Source: Arthrobacter sp.
GTDB taxonomy: Bacteria > Actinomycetota > Actinomycetes > Actinomycetales > Micrococcaceae
DNA length: 48,273 nucleotides
Assembly (NCBI GenBank): GCA_023264815.1
Contig: JAHFUZ010000033.1
Coordinates: forward strand, 1 to 48,273
Direction: 5' to 3'
Position 1 is the first letter of the stretch. Every line of letters begins with the position of its first letter. The notes under the pieces were generated by a model. It made no database searches. It was not told the origin of the DNA and saw only the letters and a program-made list of their open reading frames with translations. Of this stretch, positions 24,854 to 33,611 are shown in pieces. The translations under genes were made by a program, and so were the position numbers.

Positions 24854-25702
24854 TCAGAGGCGGTTGTTTCCGTGCAGGAGGGCGTGGCGCTGGTGTTCGT
24901 ACAGCCCGTCGAACAGGGTTCGGGTGAGCGTGAGGACCTCATCGTCGCCGGCGACCAGCGAGAGCCCGCGGCAGATGACATCAAGTCCCGGCGCCTCGGG
25001 GGAGTCGAACTTGTCATCGGCCAGGTCGGCCTCGTGCACCATGTGCGCGATCTGCCACAGCACGGGATCGGTGAGTTCGTAGCGGCGCAGGATGGTTTTC
25101 GAAGCTGCAGTCATCACCGTGATGGGACAGGTCCGCGCAGCGCATGTCGAAGGCGGTGGCATCGGCGGGCACGGCCGCCGGGTCGTGGACGAACACGAAG
25201 CGGGCGTCGGGGTCGATGCAGCGCCGGATCAGCCGTGCACAGGCCGCACGGTCCACGTGCACGCCGGCCCTTGTCGCCCATTTCACGGCGCCGCTTCCAG
25301 GGCCCGGCCAAGCCCGCGATGGCCGCGGCCGCGGTGTCCCGTTCGGGCGGGGGAAAATAATCGCGCTGCTGGATCCGGTGCAGTTCGCGGCGCAGCCGCC
25401 GTGACGTCTTCATCCGTCCGGCCTCGTCGTCCAGCCCCGCCTGGGCGGCTTCGTCCGCGACCTGCCGGTATTCCCCGGCGATGCTTTCTCCTGGGCCGGG
25501 GAGCCAGGGCTGCCGGTCCAGATCTGCGCTTCCCCTCCGGCCTGGAGGACTTCCTCAGCCACCCATTCGAGCTGTTCACGTGTCCGTCCAGGATCTGTCC
25601 GGCCCCGATTCGGCGCAGCCGGCGCCAGACCGAAATCCGGGGCGTCGATGGTTCGCAGGGGATTCGGTACGCCAGCAGGACCCAGTCAGCTCGGCTCACC
25701 AA
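24854..25702 (-). pseudogene. chrB: Decayed second chrB (N- and C-terminal halves, several frameshifts)
   Basis: Pieces in three frames align in order with the intact pair at 28119-29062. The N-terminal half opens with SRADWVLLAYRIPCEPSTPR (25702 down), continues out of frame as EQLEWVAEEVLQAGGEAQIW, then in a third frame as RMKTSRRLRRELHRIQQRDY. The C-terminal half begins MKWATRAGVHVDRAACARLI at 25286, runs to LSHHGDDCSFE, then shifts frame to TILRRYELTDPVLWQIAHMV and ends NRL at 24854. The last shift is one extra A in GAAAACC, where the intact gene has GAAACC. A degenerate ChrB regulator copy, unless the shifts are assembly errors. Confidence 0.82.
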
Positions 25703-25756
25703 TTCATCGTAGGAGGACCGGTAATCCTCCGCAACGGCGCGCCTGCGCCGGCGGCA

Positions 25757-26125
25757 TCAGTAGAGGAAGACATCAACGACCAGGGCCGCGGCCGCGGCCG
25801 CCAGTGCAAGATAAGCGAGCTTCGGCGCCGGGTCTTTCCTGCCCGCGCCGAGCATCAGGGCAACTCCCGCGCCTGCCAGCGTAAAGATCCCGGATCCGGT
25901 GTCCTGCCAGCTGATCGGGAAAAGGAGGAACGGCAGGTCATGGGAAAACAGGTCAAGGGCCCCGGTCCAGGTGAGGATTGAATTCCAGAATACCGGCATG
26001 ACAAATGCGGCACCGGCAACGGTGGCCAGCACGGAGACGCGGCGTTCCTTCAGGAACACGGCGGTCACAGCCAGCGCCACAAGAGCCGACAGGAACGCGC
26101 CGAGGAGCATTTGGAGAGGATTCAT
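25757..26125 (-). CDS. Small polytopic membrane protein of the chromate region
   Basis: 122 residues with four hydrophobic helices: LLGAFLSALVALAVTAVFL, VLATVAGAAFVMPVFW, GIFTLAGAGVALMLGA and LAYLALAAAAAALVVDVFLY. SD is weak. The chromate-type palindrome at 26153-26190 lies 28 bases upstream, so it is probably regulated with the resistance genes. Family unknown; similar in size and topology, not sequence, to the product at 27701-28033. Confidence 0.7.
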   Translation of the reverse strand: MNPLQMLLGAFLSALVALAVTAVFLKERRVSVLATVAGAAFVMPVFWNSILTWTGALDLFSHDLPFLLFPISWQDTGSGIFTLAGAGVALMLGAGRKDPAPKLAYLALAAAAAALVVDVFLY

Positions 26126-26152
26126 CTGAGCTTTCGCGGTCGTTGGGAAGGG

Positions 26153-26190
26153 CCGCTTATTATTGTAACCGTGGTTGCAATAATAAGCGG
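26153..26190. promoter_or_regulatory. 38-bp bidirectional palindromic operator/promoter
   Basis: Two 18-base arms with a single mismatch around a central GT (CCGCTTATTATTGTAACC and its complement). The centre is the chromate operator TGTAACCGTGGTTGCA (26164-26179). Outward on the minus strand TACAAT and on the plus strand TGCAAT serve as -10-like elements, so the site can drive both 26125 (minus) and the truncated lipoprotein frame at 26263 (plus). It fills the gap 26126-26262. Confidence 0.75.
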
Positions 26191-26262
26191 AGCCTTGTTG
26201 CTTGCAATATATCCGCCTGGCCGAACGGGGACTCCTTGCTACGCCGGCACGGGAAGACGAGG

Positions 26263-26435
26263 ATGTTCATGATGCCGGTACTGCTGGTTCTGACGACCAT
26301 GCTCGCGGGCTGCTCTCCTTCGGCCCCGCAGGGGCGGCGGCAGCTTCCGCTGCGACAGGTTCAGGATGTTCCGTTGCCGGGAGGAGCCATCCGTCTGGAC
26401 TATCAGGCTATCGATCCGGCCGCCAAGAGACTCCA
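26263..26435 (+). pseudogene. 5' remnant of a second YncE-like lipoprotein gene
   Basis: MFMMPVLLVLTTMLAGC (lipobox LAGC) then LPLRQVQDVPLPGGAIRLDY and QAIDPAAKRL match the N-terminus of the intact lipoprotein at 26649-27683 (LPLTQVQDIALPGAASRLDY, QALDAGAKRL). Similarity stops abruptly at KRL, about 26433, where sequence of a chrA fragment on the other strand begins. The open frame runs on to 26712 through unrelated antisense sequence. Confidence 0.82.
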
Positions 26436-26652
26436 GGGCGACGCCGTCGAGGAAATCCTTGCGTCCCATCCAGCGGCACTTCTCGACGAGGTCCCGTTGC
26501 ATGTAGCCCGCGGTGGCGATCGGACCGCCGAACCCGGTCGTGCCCAGGTGCAAGAAGCACAGGATGAAGCGGCCGAACGGCACCGGCGCTATGGCTGGTT
26601 CAAGGGTCTCGTCCCCGGCGCCGCCCCGGGCCGGTCCGTCGCCGGGGGTCAC
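26434..26652 (-). pseudogene. chrA: 5' remnant of a second chrA
   Basis: A GTG at 26652 overlaps the stop of the lipoprotein gene (GTGA), and the frame gives PFGRFILCFLHLGTTGFGGP, AGYMQRDLVEKCRWMGRK and DFLDGVALE, the N-terminal signature of a ChrA distinct from the intact one. Homology ends after about 70 residues at the junction near 26434; the frame then reads antisense through the lipoprotein remnant to 26239. A transporter this short is not expected to work. Confidence 0.85.
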
Positions 26653-27683
26653 GGTTTGGGCTCCATGATGCGCATCACCGGGTGGCCGTCGATGTTTTCC
26701 AGCGGGAAGTAGACCTGGTGGGTAACCTGGTCGACGGCGACGGTGTGGGCGTTGTCGGCGAGTTTGCCGGACGCCTTGGGTGTCAGGGTGCGGTTCTGTT
26801 CGTCGAAGACATTGACGATGCCGGACTCCGAGGCGACGTAGAGGCGGTGCAGTCCCGTATCGAAGGCGAGCACGTCCGGGTTGTCGCCGGTGTCGAACCG
26901 GGCGGTGACCTGTTTGGTGTCCAGGTCCAGGACCAGGAGTTTCGCGCTGCCCTCGCAGGCGACGAACGCCAGCTTGTTGGCCCCGTCGACGTAGAGGCCG
27001 TGGTTGCTGGTGCAGTCCGGGACCGGGATTCTGTCGGTGACCGTGTCAGTGTCCGGGTCGATGATGGCGAGCTCGTTGCGGTCCTGGACGTTGACCAGGA
27101 CCGTCCCGCTGGAGGGGTCGTAGATGCTGTTGCCTGCTTCCCCGCCGATCTCGATCGGGGCCTTCGCGGTGTTCGTGGCGAGGTCGATCACCGTTTCGGC
27201 GTGGTCGTGTTCGTTGGAGACGTAGGCCTTGCCGTGGACCGGGTCGTAGGCGATCCCGTCCGGCGTGTTCCCTGCCGGGACCCGGGCGGTCACCTTGAGG
27301 GTGTTGGTGTCGATGAGGGCGACTTCGTTGGTTCCCGAAACGGCGGCCAGGAGGAGATGCCGGTCGGGCGCGAGGGTGACACCGTGAACCGAGGGTGTCC
27401 CCGGCACCGTCCCCGCCACCGTGCCTCTGGCCAGGTCGACGGCGTGGACGGTGCCGTCGCCGAGGTGGGCGATGTAGAGCCGCTTCGCCCCGGCGTCGAG
27501 GGCTTGGTAGTCGAGCCTGCTCGCCGCGCCGGGCAGGGCGATGTCCTGGACCTGGGTCAACGGCAGCGCCGACGCCGGGGCCGGTCCCGAGCAGGCACTC
27601 AGGGATGCCGGTAGCAGCAGGGCCAGCAGCCCTGCGGCGATCAACGCGGTCTTCGCGGGCCTGCGCGATAGTGTCGGTCCCAT
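26649..27683 (-). CDS. YncE-like beta-propeller lipoprotein
   Basis: 344 residues from the ATG at 27683 (SD CGGAG). Signal peptide with a lipobox ending LSAC; the mature protein is a chain of YVTN-type propeller blades: DRHLLLAAVSGTNEVALIDT, NTPDGIAYDPVHGKAYVSNE, LDTKQVTARFDTGDNPDVLA. Extracellular, probably binding or sensing a ligand; propellers of this type often accompany metal resistance genes. It lies 17 bases after a small membrane gene and overlaps the start of the truncated chrA, so the original operon was membrane protein, lipoprotein, chrA. Confidence 0.87.
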   Translation of the reverse strand: MGPTLSRRPAKTALIAAGLLALLLPASLSACSGPAPASALPLTQVQDIALPGAASRLDYQALDAGAKRLYIAHLGDGTVHAVDLARGTVAGTVPGTPSVHGVTLAPDRHLLLAAVSGTNEVALIDTNTLKVTARVPAGNTPDGIAYDPVHGKAYVSNEHDHAETVIDLATNTAKAPIEIGGEAGNSIYDPSSGTVLVNVQDRNELAIIDPDTDTVTDRIPVPDCTSNHGLYVDGANKLAFVACEGSAKLLVLDLDTKQVTARFDTGDNPDVLAFDTGLHRLYVASESGIVNVFDEQNRTLTPKASGKLADNAHTVAVDQVTHQVYFPLENIDGHPVMRIMEPKP

Positions 27684-27700
27684 GGCTGTCTCCGTTCCGG

Positions 27701-28033
27701 TCAGAGGATGATGACGTTGGTGATGAATGCGACCAGGCCGCCGACCACCGCGGGAAGGGCCCGGCGGCCCAGTTCCCGGTGGACGGAGGCGACGACGGCC
27801 GGCGGCAGGGCGCCGGCGATCAGGCACCCCGCGTCCCCCACGCTGACGGCGGGCATGAAGTCCTCGTTCAGCGAGAACGCGTTGGCCAGTATCCGCCAGG
27901 CGATGACGGCCAGCAGCGTGCCCGCCGCGGCCGCGGCAAGATCCGCAACCGGCCAGCGGGCATACCTGCAGGCAAGGGCCACCGCGGCCGCCGCGATAAC
28001 AGCGGAGATCACAATAAGCACGGGCGAAATCAT
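27701..28033 (-). CDS. Small AzlD-like polytopic membrane protein
   Basis: 110 residues from the ATG at 28033, with a strong SD AGGAGG; an upstream in-frame start exists but has none. Hydrophobic helices are VLIVISAVIAAAAVALAC, WPVADLAAAAAGTLLAVIAW, VGDAGCLIAGALPPAVVAS and ALPAVVGGLVAFITNVIIL. The last two resemble the C-terminal part of AzlD-like branched-chain exporter subunits, but the match is weak. First gene of the minus-strand operon whose promoter shares the operator at 28098. Confidence 0.72.
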   Translation of the reverse strand: MISPVLIVISAVIAAAAVALACRYARWPVADLAAAAAGTLLAVIAWRILANAFSLNEDFMPAVSVGDAGCLIAGALPPAVVASVHRELGRRALPAVVGGLVAFITNVIIL

Positions 28034-28097
28034 GGGCGTCCTCCTGAAGCCTCGATGGCGGCGAGCACCGCATCCGGCCTGAACCATACCAGTTCAA

Positions 28098-28113
28098 GGT
28101 AACCACGGTTACA
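28098..28113. promoter_or_regulatory. Operator between chrB and the divergent membrane-protein operon
   Basis: GGTAACCACGGTTACA, palindromic. On the plus strand TACAAT (28110-28115) overlaps its right arm and sits 4 bases before the ATG of chrB, so the transcript is probably leaderless, starting near the GTG at 28122. Confidence 0.78.
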
Positions 28114-28118
28114 ATTAT

Positions 28119-28634
28119 ATGGTGAAGAGTGAACCATTGATACCCGGCGGCTGGGTCCTGTTGAACTACCGGATGCCCCGCATCCCGTCCGGTCCGAGAG
28201 TCGCCATCTGGAGGCGGCTGCAGGCCCTGGGCGTCGCACAGCTCGGTGACGGGCTCGTCGCCCTCCCGGCCGACGCCCGCACCCGGGAGCACTTCGACTG
28301 GATCGCGGCCGAAGTCAGACAGGCGGGCGGAACCGCCGGCCTGTGGTTGAGCCAGCCCGCGTCCCTGGGGCAGGAGCGTGAGATCGCTGCAGGGATGGCC
28401 GCCGACCGTGCCCGGGAATACGAGGACGTCACGGCCGCTGCACACGCGGCCACGGCCCTGGATGCAACCGAACGCGCCAGGGCCGTGAAGCGGCTCCGTG
28501 CCGAGCTGCGCCGGATCGGCCGGCGCGACTACTTCCCGCCCCGGGAACGCGACACTGCCCACGCCGCCGTCACCGGCCTCGCCACCGCGGAGCTTCCCGC
28601 CCGCGCCATCAGCCCCTCGGGAGGACAGCCATGA
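28119..28634 (+). CDS. chrB: ChrB N-terminal domain protein (regulator)
   Basis: 171 residues from ATG 28119, or 170 from GTG 28122, which is nearer the expected transcription start. GGWVLLNYRMPRIPSGPRV, VAIWRRLQALGVAQLGDGLV and LRRIGRRDYFPPRERDTA are the conserved blocks of the ChrB N-terminal domain, a chromate-responsive DNA-binding domain related to PaaX-type winged helices. The split into two genes, N- and C-terminal, is known in Arthrobacter chromate determinants. It probably binds the TGNAACC palindromes and autoregulates from the one overlapping its own -10. Confidence 0.92.
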   Translation: MVKSEPLIPGGWVLLNYRMPRIPSGPRVAIWRRLQALGVAQLGDGLVALPADARTREHFDWIAAEVRQAGGTAGLWLSQPASLGQEREIAAGMAADRAREYEDVTAAAHAATALDATERARAVKRLRAELRRIGRRDYFPPRERDTAHAAVTGLATAELPARAISPSGGQP

Positions 28635-29062
28635 AGTGGGCCACCCGCACCGGCGTCCACGTTGACCGGGCCGCCTGCGCCTGGCTGATCCGCAGGAACA
28701 TCGACACCGCCTGCGAGTTCGTCTTCGTGGCGGACCCCGCCGAGGTCCCCGCCGACGCGGTGCCCTTCGACATGCCCGGCGTGGACCTGACCCACCACGG
28801 CCACGACTGCACCTTCGAAACCATGCTGCGCCGCTACGAGATCCAGGATCCCGTCCTGTGGAAACTCGCCGAAATCATCCACGAAGCCGACATCGACGAC
28901 GAACGCTTCGACGCACCCGCCGCACCCGGCCTGGACATCATCATCCGCGGACTCTCCATGACCCTGAACGACCAACAGACACTCGCCGTGTGCGGCCCCA
29001 TCCTGGACGGCCTCTACGACTACCTCAAACGATCCCTCATCCTCGGCCGCGAACCCTCCTGA
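28631..29062 (+). CDS. chrB: ChrB C-terminal domain protein
   Basis: 143 residues; ATG overlaps the N-terminal gene's stop (ATGA), so the halves are made together. MKWATRTGVHVDRAACAWLI, DLTHHGHDCTFETMLRRYEI and AAPGLDIIIRGLSM are the hallmarks of ChrB C-terminal domains. HHGHDC and the preceding CEFVF offer likely metal or oxyanion ligands. In other bacteria ChrB is one chain that senses chromate; here the two parts probably reassociate or the C-terminal part acts alone in chromate handling. Confidence 0.93.
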   Translation: MKWATRTGVHVDRAACAWLIRRNIDTACEFVFVADPAEVPADAVPFDMPGVDLTHHGHDCTFETMLRRYEIQDPVLWKLAEIIHEADIDDERFDAPAAPGLDIIIRGLSMTLNDQQTLAVCGPILDGLYDYLKRSLILGREPS

Positions 29063-29127
29063 CCGCGACAGGCCGGATATGCACGTCATGCCGCAAGCTC
29101 CGGGTCCCCGCCGGCACGCCGCAGGAA

Positions 29128-29143
29128 TGAAACCGTGGTTACA
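29128..29143 (+). promoter_or_regulatory. Operator/promoter of the mqo-ABC exporter operon
   Basis: TGAAACCGTGGTTACA with TACAAT at 29140-29145 as -10, the same layout as upstream of chrB. It lies about 65 bases before the start of the oxidoreductase gene and gives that operon its own regulated promoter. Confidence 0.75.
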
Positions 29144-29205
29144 ATAAAATCGGAATGGGCCGACCGGTAGCCGACAGGCTCCCCCCACCCCTTGACTGGA
29201 GTCTG

Positions 29206-30759
29206 ATGATGACCGCAGAGATGCGAACCGAGACCGCCCCCGCCGAGTACGCCGACGTTGTCCTGGTCGGCGCGGGAATCATGAGCATGACGCTCGGAGT
29301 GCTCCTGAAAGAACTTCAGCCCAGCTGGAGCATTGCCGTGGTGGAGCGTCTGGGAAGCGCCGGGGGTGAAAGTTCGGACTCCTGGAACAACGCAGGCACG
29401 GGACACGCGGCCCTGTGTGAACTGAACTACACCCCCGCAGGCAGGGACGGAACGGTATCCCCGGACAAGGCGATCGCGATCAACGAACAGTTCCAGGTCT
29501 CGCTGCAGTTCTGGGCCCACCTCGCCGCCACCGGCAGGGTCGGCGCACCGAAAACGTTCATCAACCCGGTACCGCACATGAGTTTCGTCTGGGGAGGGCA
29601 GGCCACGGACTATCTTCACCGCCGGTATGAGGCACTGAAGCCGCAGCCCCTGTTCAGCACCATGGAGTTCTCCGACCGGGCCGACCAGCTGGAGGAGTGG
29701 ACGCCTCTGGTCATGACAGGACGCCGCGCCGTTCAGCCCGTGGCGGGCTCCCGCGTGGCCGGCGGAACCGACGTCGATTTCGGAGCGCTGAGCCGCACCA
29801 TGGCAGGCTTCCTGCAACGCAACGGCGCGGAACTCAACTTCGAGCACGAGGTCACGGACCTGGCCCGCGACACCAATGGCCGCTGGGACGTCTCCGTGCA
29901 CAACCTCGGGTCAGGACGACGAGCGAAAATCAGGTCCCGGTTCGTGTTCATCGGCGCCGGGGGTGGAGCGCTGCATCTTCTCCAGCGCTCCGGCATTCCC
30001 GAGGGCAGAGGCTTCGGCGGATTCCCGGTCTCGGGCCAGTTCCTGCGCTGCACAAAAGATGAAATCGTCCGGGCGCACCACGCGAAAGTCTACGGGCAGG
30101 CCTCCGTCGGCGCTCCCCCCATGTCCGTTCCGCACCTGGACACGAGGGTCGTTGATGGAAAACGGTCCCTGCTGTTCGGCCCGTATGCCGGGTTCACCAG
30201 CCGGTTCCTCAAGAGCGGGTCCCTGCTGGATCTGCCCCGTTCCATCCGGCCCTCGAACCTCGGCCCCATGCTCGCGGTCGCCCGGGACAACCTCGACCTT
30301 TCCAGATACCTGCTGGGAGAGGTCCTGAAAAGCCGGGAGGCAAAGATCCGCACGCTGACGGACTACATGCCCACAGCCCAGGACGCCGATTGGGACCTGA
30401 TCACGGCGGGCCAGCGGGTTCAGATCATCAGGAAAGACCCGACCAGGGGCGGAGCGCTGCAGTTCGGGACTGAGCTCATCACCTCCGGCGACGGGTCTCT
30501 TGCCGCCCTTCTGGGCGCCTCCCCCGGCGCTTCGACCTCAGTGTCGATCGTGCTGGATCTGCTCGAACGCAGCTTCCCTCAGCAGTTCCCCCGCTGGCAG
30601 CCCCGGCTGACGGACATGATCCCCGGATACGGACACCGGCTCAACGACAACCCGGCGCTGGCCGAGGAAGTGCTCGCCCGCACCGGCGCTGCGCTGCAAC
30701 TTCACCCCGGCAGCGGGGACGGCAACCAGGGCGGGGGTGCTGCCCGTGGGGCGCGCTGA
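29206..30759 (+). CDS. mqo: Malate:quinone oxidoreductase-like flavoprotein
   Basis: 517 residues from ATG 29206 (29209 equally possible; GGAG lies 4-7 bases upstream, whereas an in-frame ATG at 29155 has no SD). FAD-binding [14 protein letters not shown] at 18-31, the Mqo block [20 protein letters not shown], and C-terminal [20 protein letters not shown] match malate:quinone oxidoreductases, which oxidise malate and pass electrons to quinone. A homologue is part of the Arthrobacter sp. FB24 chromate determinant as I recall (chrJ). Here it is under the chromate operator, so a role in redox repair under chromate stress is likely. Confidence 0.92.
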   Translation: MMTAEMRTETAPAEYADVVLVGAGIMSMTLGVLLKELQPSWSIAVVERLGSAGGESSDSWNNAGTGHAALCELNYTPAGRDGTVSPDKAIAINEQFQVSLQFWAHLAATGRVGAPKTFINPVPHMSFVWGGQATDYLHRRYEALKPQPLFSTMEFSDRADQLEEWTPLVMTGRRAVQPVAGSRVAGGTDVDFGALSRTMAGFLQRNGAELNFEHEVTDLARDTNGRWDVSVHNLGSGRRAKIRSRFVFIGAGGGALHLLQRSGIPEGRGFGGFPVSGQFLRCTKDEIVRAHHAKVYGQASVGAPPMSVPHLDTRVVDGKRSLLFGPYAGFTSRFLKSGSLLDLPRSIRPSNLGPMLAVARDNLDLSRYLLGEVLKSREAKIRTLTDYMPTAQDADWDLITAGQRVQIIRKDPTRGGALQFGTELITSGDGSLAALLGASPGASTSVSIVLDLLERSFPQQFPRWQPRLTDMIPGYGHRLNDNPALAEEVLARTGAALQLHPGSGDGNQGGGAARGAR

Positions 30760-31693
30760 TACGTACCTTCAACCCGGCGCCCCGGATCCGGTGCTTCCCA
30801 AGGACCTGGTCCTTGACCTGGCCGGACGGTTTCTTCCCGACGGAAACAACGGCGCCGATACGCGCTTCGACGTGGACGAGTCCGGCGGCGAAGCCCGGGC
30901 GTACATGCTCGGAAGTGGCATCGTCGTCAAGACACAGCGCCCCCACCGGCTGCGCCCGCGCACGAGCCTTGAGAAGGAAGCACACGTTCTGAGCCTGCTC
31001 GCAGGACCCCTGGCCGGGCGGATCCCGCGGCTGTTCGGCTACGGCAGGGAGGACACCGCGGCAGGCCCGGTGGAGTTTCTGGTGATGAGCAGGATCCGGG
31101 GATGCGCCGCCCTCCATGCCGGCCTTCCGGCGCGGGAGGCGCTGCTGGCCAGTTTGGCGGATGTCCTGCGCTCGGTCCACGCCGCCGACGTTACCGGCCT
31201 TCGGGACAGCGGCCTGTTACCCGCCGACGTCGACTCAGCCGCCCTGCGCGGCCGTCTACAGCTCGGATTCGCCGATGCGTGCGACGGATTCGCCGCACAC
31301 CGCGACCGGTATGCCGGTGCGGGTGCCCCGGAACGGATCGCCATCGCGGCGGTCGATGCCCTCGCGGGCCTAACGGACGAATCACCGGTTCTGCTGCATT
31401 CCAATCCCGGGCCGACGCATGTCTTCGTCGGGGACGGCGGCCTCTGTACCGGGCTGATCGATTTCGGCGACGCCTATGCATCCCATCCGGCCCTGGACCT
31501 GCGCAGCTGGCCCGATCCGGCGGACCGCATCGTGCTCCATGAGGCCTATACCGGCGGCCGGCCGACCACCCGCGGGTTCGACGCAGTCTGGACGGTTGTC
31601 ATGATCCTCGCGGACCTGAACGCGATGCTGCACAGGGCCGACCTTGCCGAGGCGGCCGGTCGCGATCTTGCCCTGCGTCTGGCGCAACTGTGA
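30737..31693 (+). CDS. APH-like kinase with altered catalytic loop
   Basis: 318 residues from GTG 30737, overlapping mqo by 23 bases; GTG 30746 is an alternative. The fold is aminoglycoside phosphotransferase-like: the ATP-lobe strand [17 protein letters not shown] with Lys, then [14 protein letters not shown] (C-helix Glu), [11 protein letters not shown], and a metal-binding LIDFGDA (D242). The catalytic loop that should read HGDxxxxN reads HSNPGPTH at 221-228, so both catalytic Asp and Asn are replaced. It may be a pseudokinase or use an unusual mechanism. It sits between mqo and the exporter genes; substrate unknown. Confidence 0.8.
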   Translation: MLPVGRADTYLQPGAPDPVLPKDLVLDLAGRFLPDGNNGADTRFDVDESGGEARAYMLGSGIVVKTQRPHRLRPRTSLEKEAHVLSLLAGPLAGRIPRLFGYGREDTAAGPVEFLVMSRIRGCAALHAGLPAREALLASLADVLRSVHAADVTGLRDSGLLPADVDSAALRGRLQLGFADACDGFAAHRDRYAGAGAPERIAIAAVDALAGLTDESPVLLHSNPGPTHVFVGDGGLCTGLIDFGDAYASHPALDLRSWPDPADRIVLHEAYTGGRPTTRGFDAVWTVVMILADLNAMLHRADLAEAAGRDLALRLAQL

Positions 31694-31709
31694 GCAGCGG
31701 ACCTGCCGT

Positions 31710-33611
31710 GTGAACGAGGACCCGGCCCCTGTCCGGCCCGGGAGCGGAAACCCCGGTCTCTGGCGCGCGATGCTGCCCTACGGCCGCCAGGTCGCCGGGC
31801 TGCTGGTCCTCGGCTCCGTGTGCGGTGTCCTGATGAACACCGCTGTTGTGCTGCCGTCGCTGCTGCTGGGACAGGCAGTGAATACGGTGGTGCAGTTCCG
31901 TGACGGGCAGGCCGACGCGGCCTCGGTCACCGCGGCGCTGGTGCTTCTGGTCGCCGGGACCCTCGCGACGGAACTGCCGCGGATCGGCAAACGCTGGTGG
32001 CTTGGCGTGTCCAGCACCCGCCTGCTCGCCAACGTTCGCTCCGATGCTCTGCGCGGGGTTCTGGCCTGGCCCGCGGACCGGCTGCACCGCGCATCAGTCG
32101 GTGACCTCATGGCCAAAATCATTGGGGACGTCGAAGTCCTCGGTCTCGGCGTCAAGGAGGTGATGATCGAAACGTGGGACACCCTGCTGTTCTCGCTGTC
32201 CTTCGCCGTGGCCATGATCCTTCTTGATCCGGGGCTGGCCCTCCTGGCACTGGTGCCCGTGCCGGCGGCGCTGGCCCTTGGCAAGGCGGCCGGCACCTGG
32301 GTATCCCGGCGCACGCTGCGGGCGAGGGAGGCTAACTCCCTGCTGACCGCTTTCGCCCAGGAGGGGCTGACGGGTCTGCGGGTGCTTCGCGTATCGGGCC
32401 GCGGGGGCGCCTACGCGAACCGCCTGCGCGCGCTGGCCGAACACCAGGCCCATGCCGAGATCGCGGCCACAAGGCTGCAATCAGCACTCGCTCCCGCTTA
32501 CACGGCGCTGACCAGCGCCGGTGTCGTCGCCGTGCTGTGGGTCGGTGGCCAGCAGGTGACAGCCGGCACTCTCACCATCGGAGGCCTGGTCGCGTTCCTG
32601 ACGATGTTCACGCGGTTCACCGGCCGGGCCTTCCGGATACCGCAGATGGCCAACCGCGTGCAGGCCGCCGCCGCCGCCCACACCAGACTTGCCCCGCTGC
32701 TGGCTCCGCCGCCCCCGCAGCGAAACGAACCAAAGCACGCGGCCTGGAACCCGGCCCGGATCGCCGGACTGACCCGGCAAACAAACCCCCGGACCAGCCG
32801 GCGCGGTCCGGGAGGCGCTGCCGTGAGCGTCAGGAATCTGTCCTTCACCTACCCCGGAGCCACCGCCCCGGCACTGAAAAACGTGGACCTGGACATTGCG
32901 CCCGGTGCGCTGGTCGCCGTGACGGGCCCGGTCGGTTCCGGCAAGACCGCATTGGCCGGGATTCTTCTTGGACTGCACCGGCCCGACCACGGACGCGTCC
33001 GGGTGGACGGGGCCGACCCGGCCACCTGGAGCGCCGATGACCGCGCCGGGGTCGGCTACCTCCCACAAGCGCACCAGGTTTTCTCCGGCAGCATCGAACA
33101 GAACATCCTGCTCACCGACGGCTCCGACCACGCTGACAGGGAGGAACCCAGCCGTCTGAGGCAGGCCCTGCACACCGCGCAGCTCGACGACGATCTCGCC
33201 GGGATGCCCGAGGGCACGGCCACCGGGATCGGCGAGCAAGGAGTGCGCGTCTCGGGCGGCCAACGCCAACGGATCGCGCTGGCCAGGGCGCTGGCCGCTC
33301 CGCACACACCGCCCCGGCTGCTCGTCCTGGACGATCCGTTCTCCGCCCTTGACCTGGTCACCGAAGCCGGGCTGATCACGGCACTCCGCGCCGCTGTCGG
33401 TCCGGGCGCCCCCGCGGAACGGCAGGCAACGGTGCTCCTGTGCTCGACCCGATTGGCCGCCTTCCCCGAGGCCGACCTCATCGTCGTACTCGACGCCGGC
33501 CAGGTCCTTGAAAGCGGAACACATTCCCGGCTCCTCGCAGCCGGAGGCCTCTACGCGCGCATCTTCACGGCACAGCAGCACGTCACGGCCGCGCGGCAGG
33601 AAAAAACGTGA
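31710..33611 (+). CDS. ABC exporter half-transporter 1 (degenerate ATP site)
   Basis: 633 residues from the GTG at 31710 (AGCGGA upstream). Six membrane helices at about 20-320 are followed by an NBD: Walker A GPVGSGKT (406-413), signature VSGGQRQR (514-521), and Walker B LVLDDPFSALD with D542 replacing the catalytic Glu. That Glu-to-Asp change marks the degenerate site of heterodimeric type IV exporters. The stop overlaps the start of the partner gene (GTGA). Substrate not predictable from sequence; the operon places it under chromate control. Confidence 0.9.
   Translation: MNEDPAPVRPGSGNPGLWRAMLPYGRQVAGLLVLGSVCGVLMNTAVVLPSLLLGQAVNTVVQFRDGQADAASVTAALVLLVAGTLATELPRIGKRWWLGVSSTRLLANVRSDALRGVLAWPADRLHRASVGDLMAKIIGDVEVLGLGVKEVMIETWDTLLFSLSFAVAMILLDPGLALLALVPVPAALALGKAAGTWVSRRTLRAREANSLLTAFAQEGLTGLRVLRVSGRGGAYANRLRALAEHQAHAEIAATRLQSALAPAYTALTSAGVVAVLWVGGQQVTAGTLTIGGLVAFLTMFTRFTGRAFRIPQMANRVQAAAAAHTRLAPLLAPPPPQRNEPKHAAWNPARIAGLTRQTNPRTSRRGPGGAAVSVRNLSFTYPGATAPALKNVDLDIAPGALVAVTGPVGSGKTALAGILLGLHRPDHGRVRVDGADPATWSADDRAGVGYLPQAHQVFSGSIEQNILLTDGSDHADREEPSRLRQALHTAQLDDDLAGMPEGTATGIGEQGVRVSGGQRQRIALARALAAPHTPPRLLVLDDPFSALDLVTEAGLITALRAAVGPGAPAERQATVLLCSTRLAAFPEADLIVVLDAGQVLESGTHSRLLAAGGLYARIFTAQQHVTAARQEKT

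Noticed and set aside
26682..28102. Plus-strand frames opposite the YncE-like lipoprotein and membrane gene
   Set aside because: Opposite-strand shadows: low-complexity Val/Gly/Asp or Arg/Pro translations, whereas the minus-strand products have lipobox, propeller blades and membrane helices.
28529..29188. Minus-strand frame over chrB
   Set aside because: Antisense to the clear ChrB C-terminal protein; GC-phase artefact.
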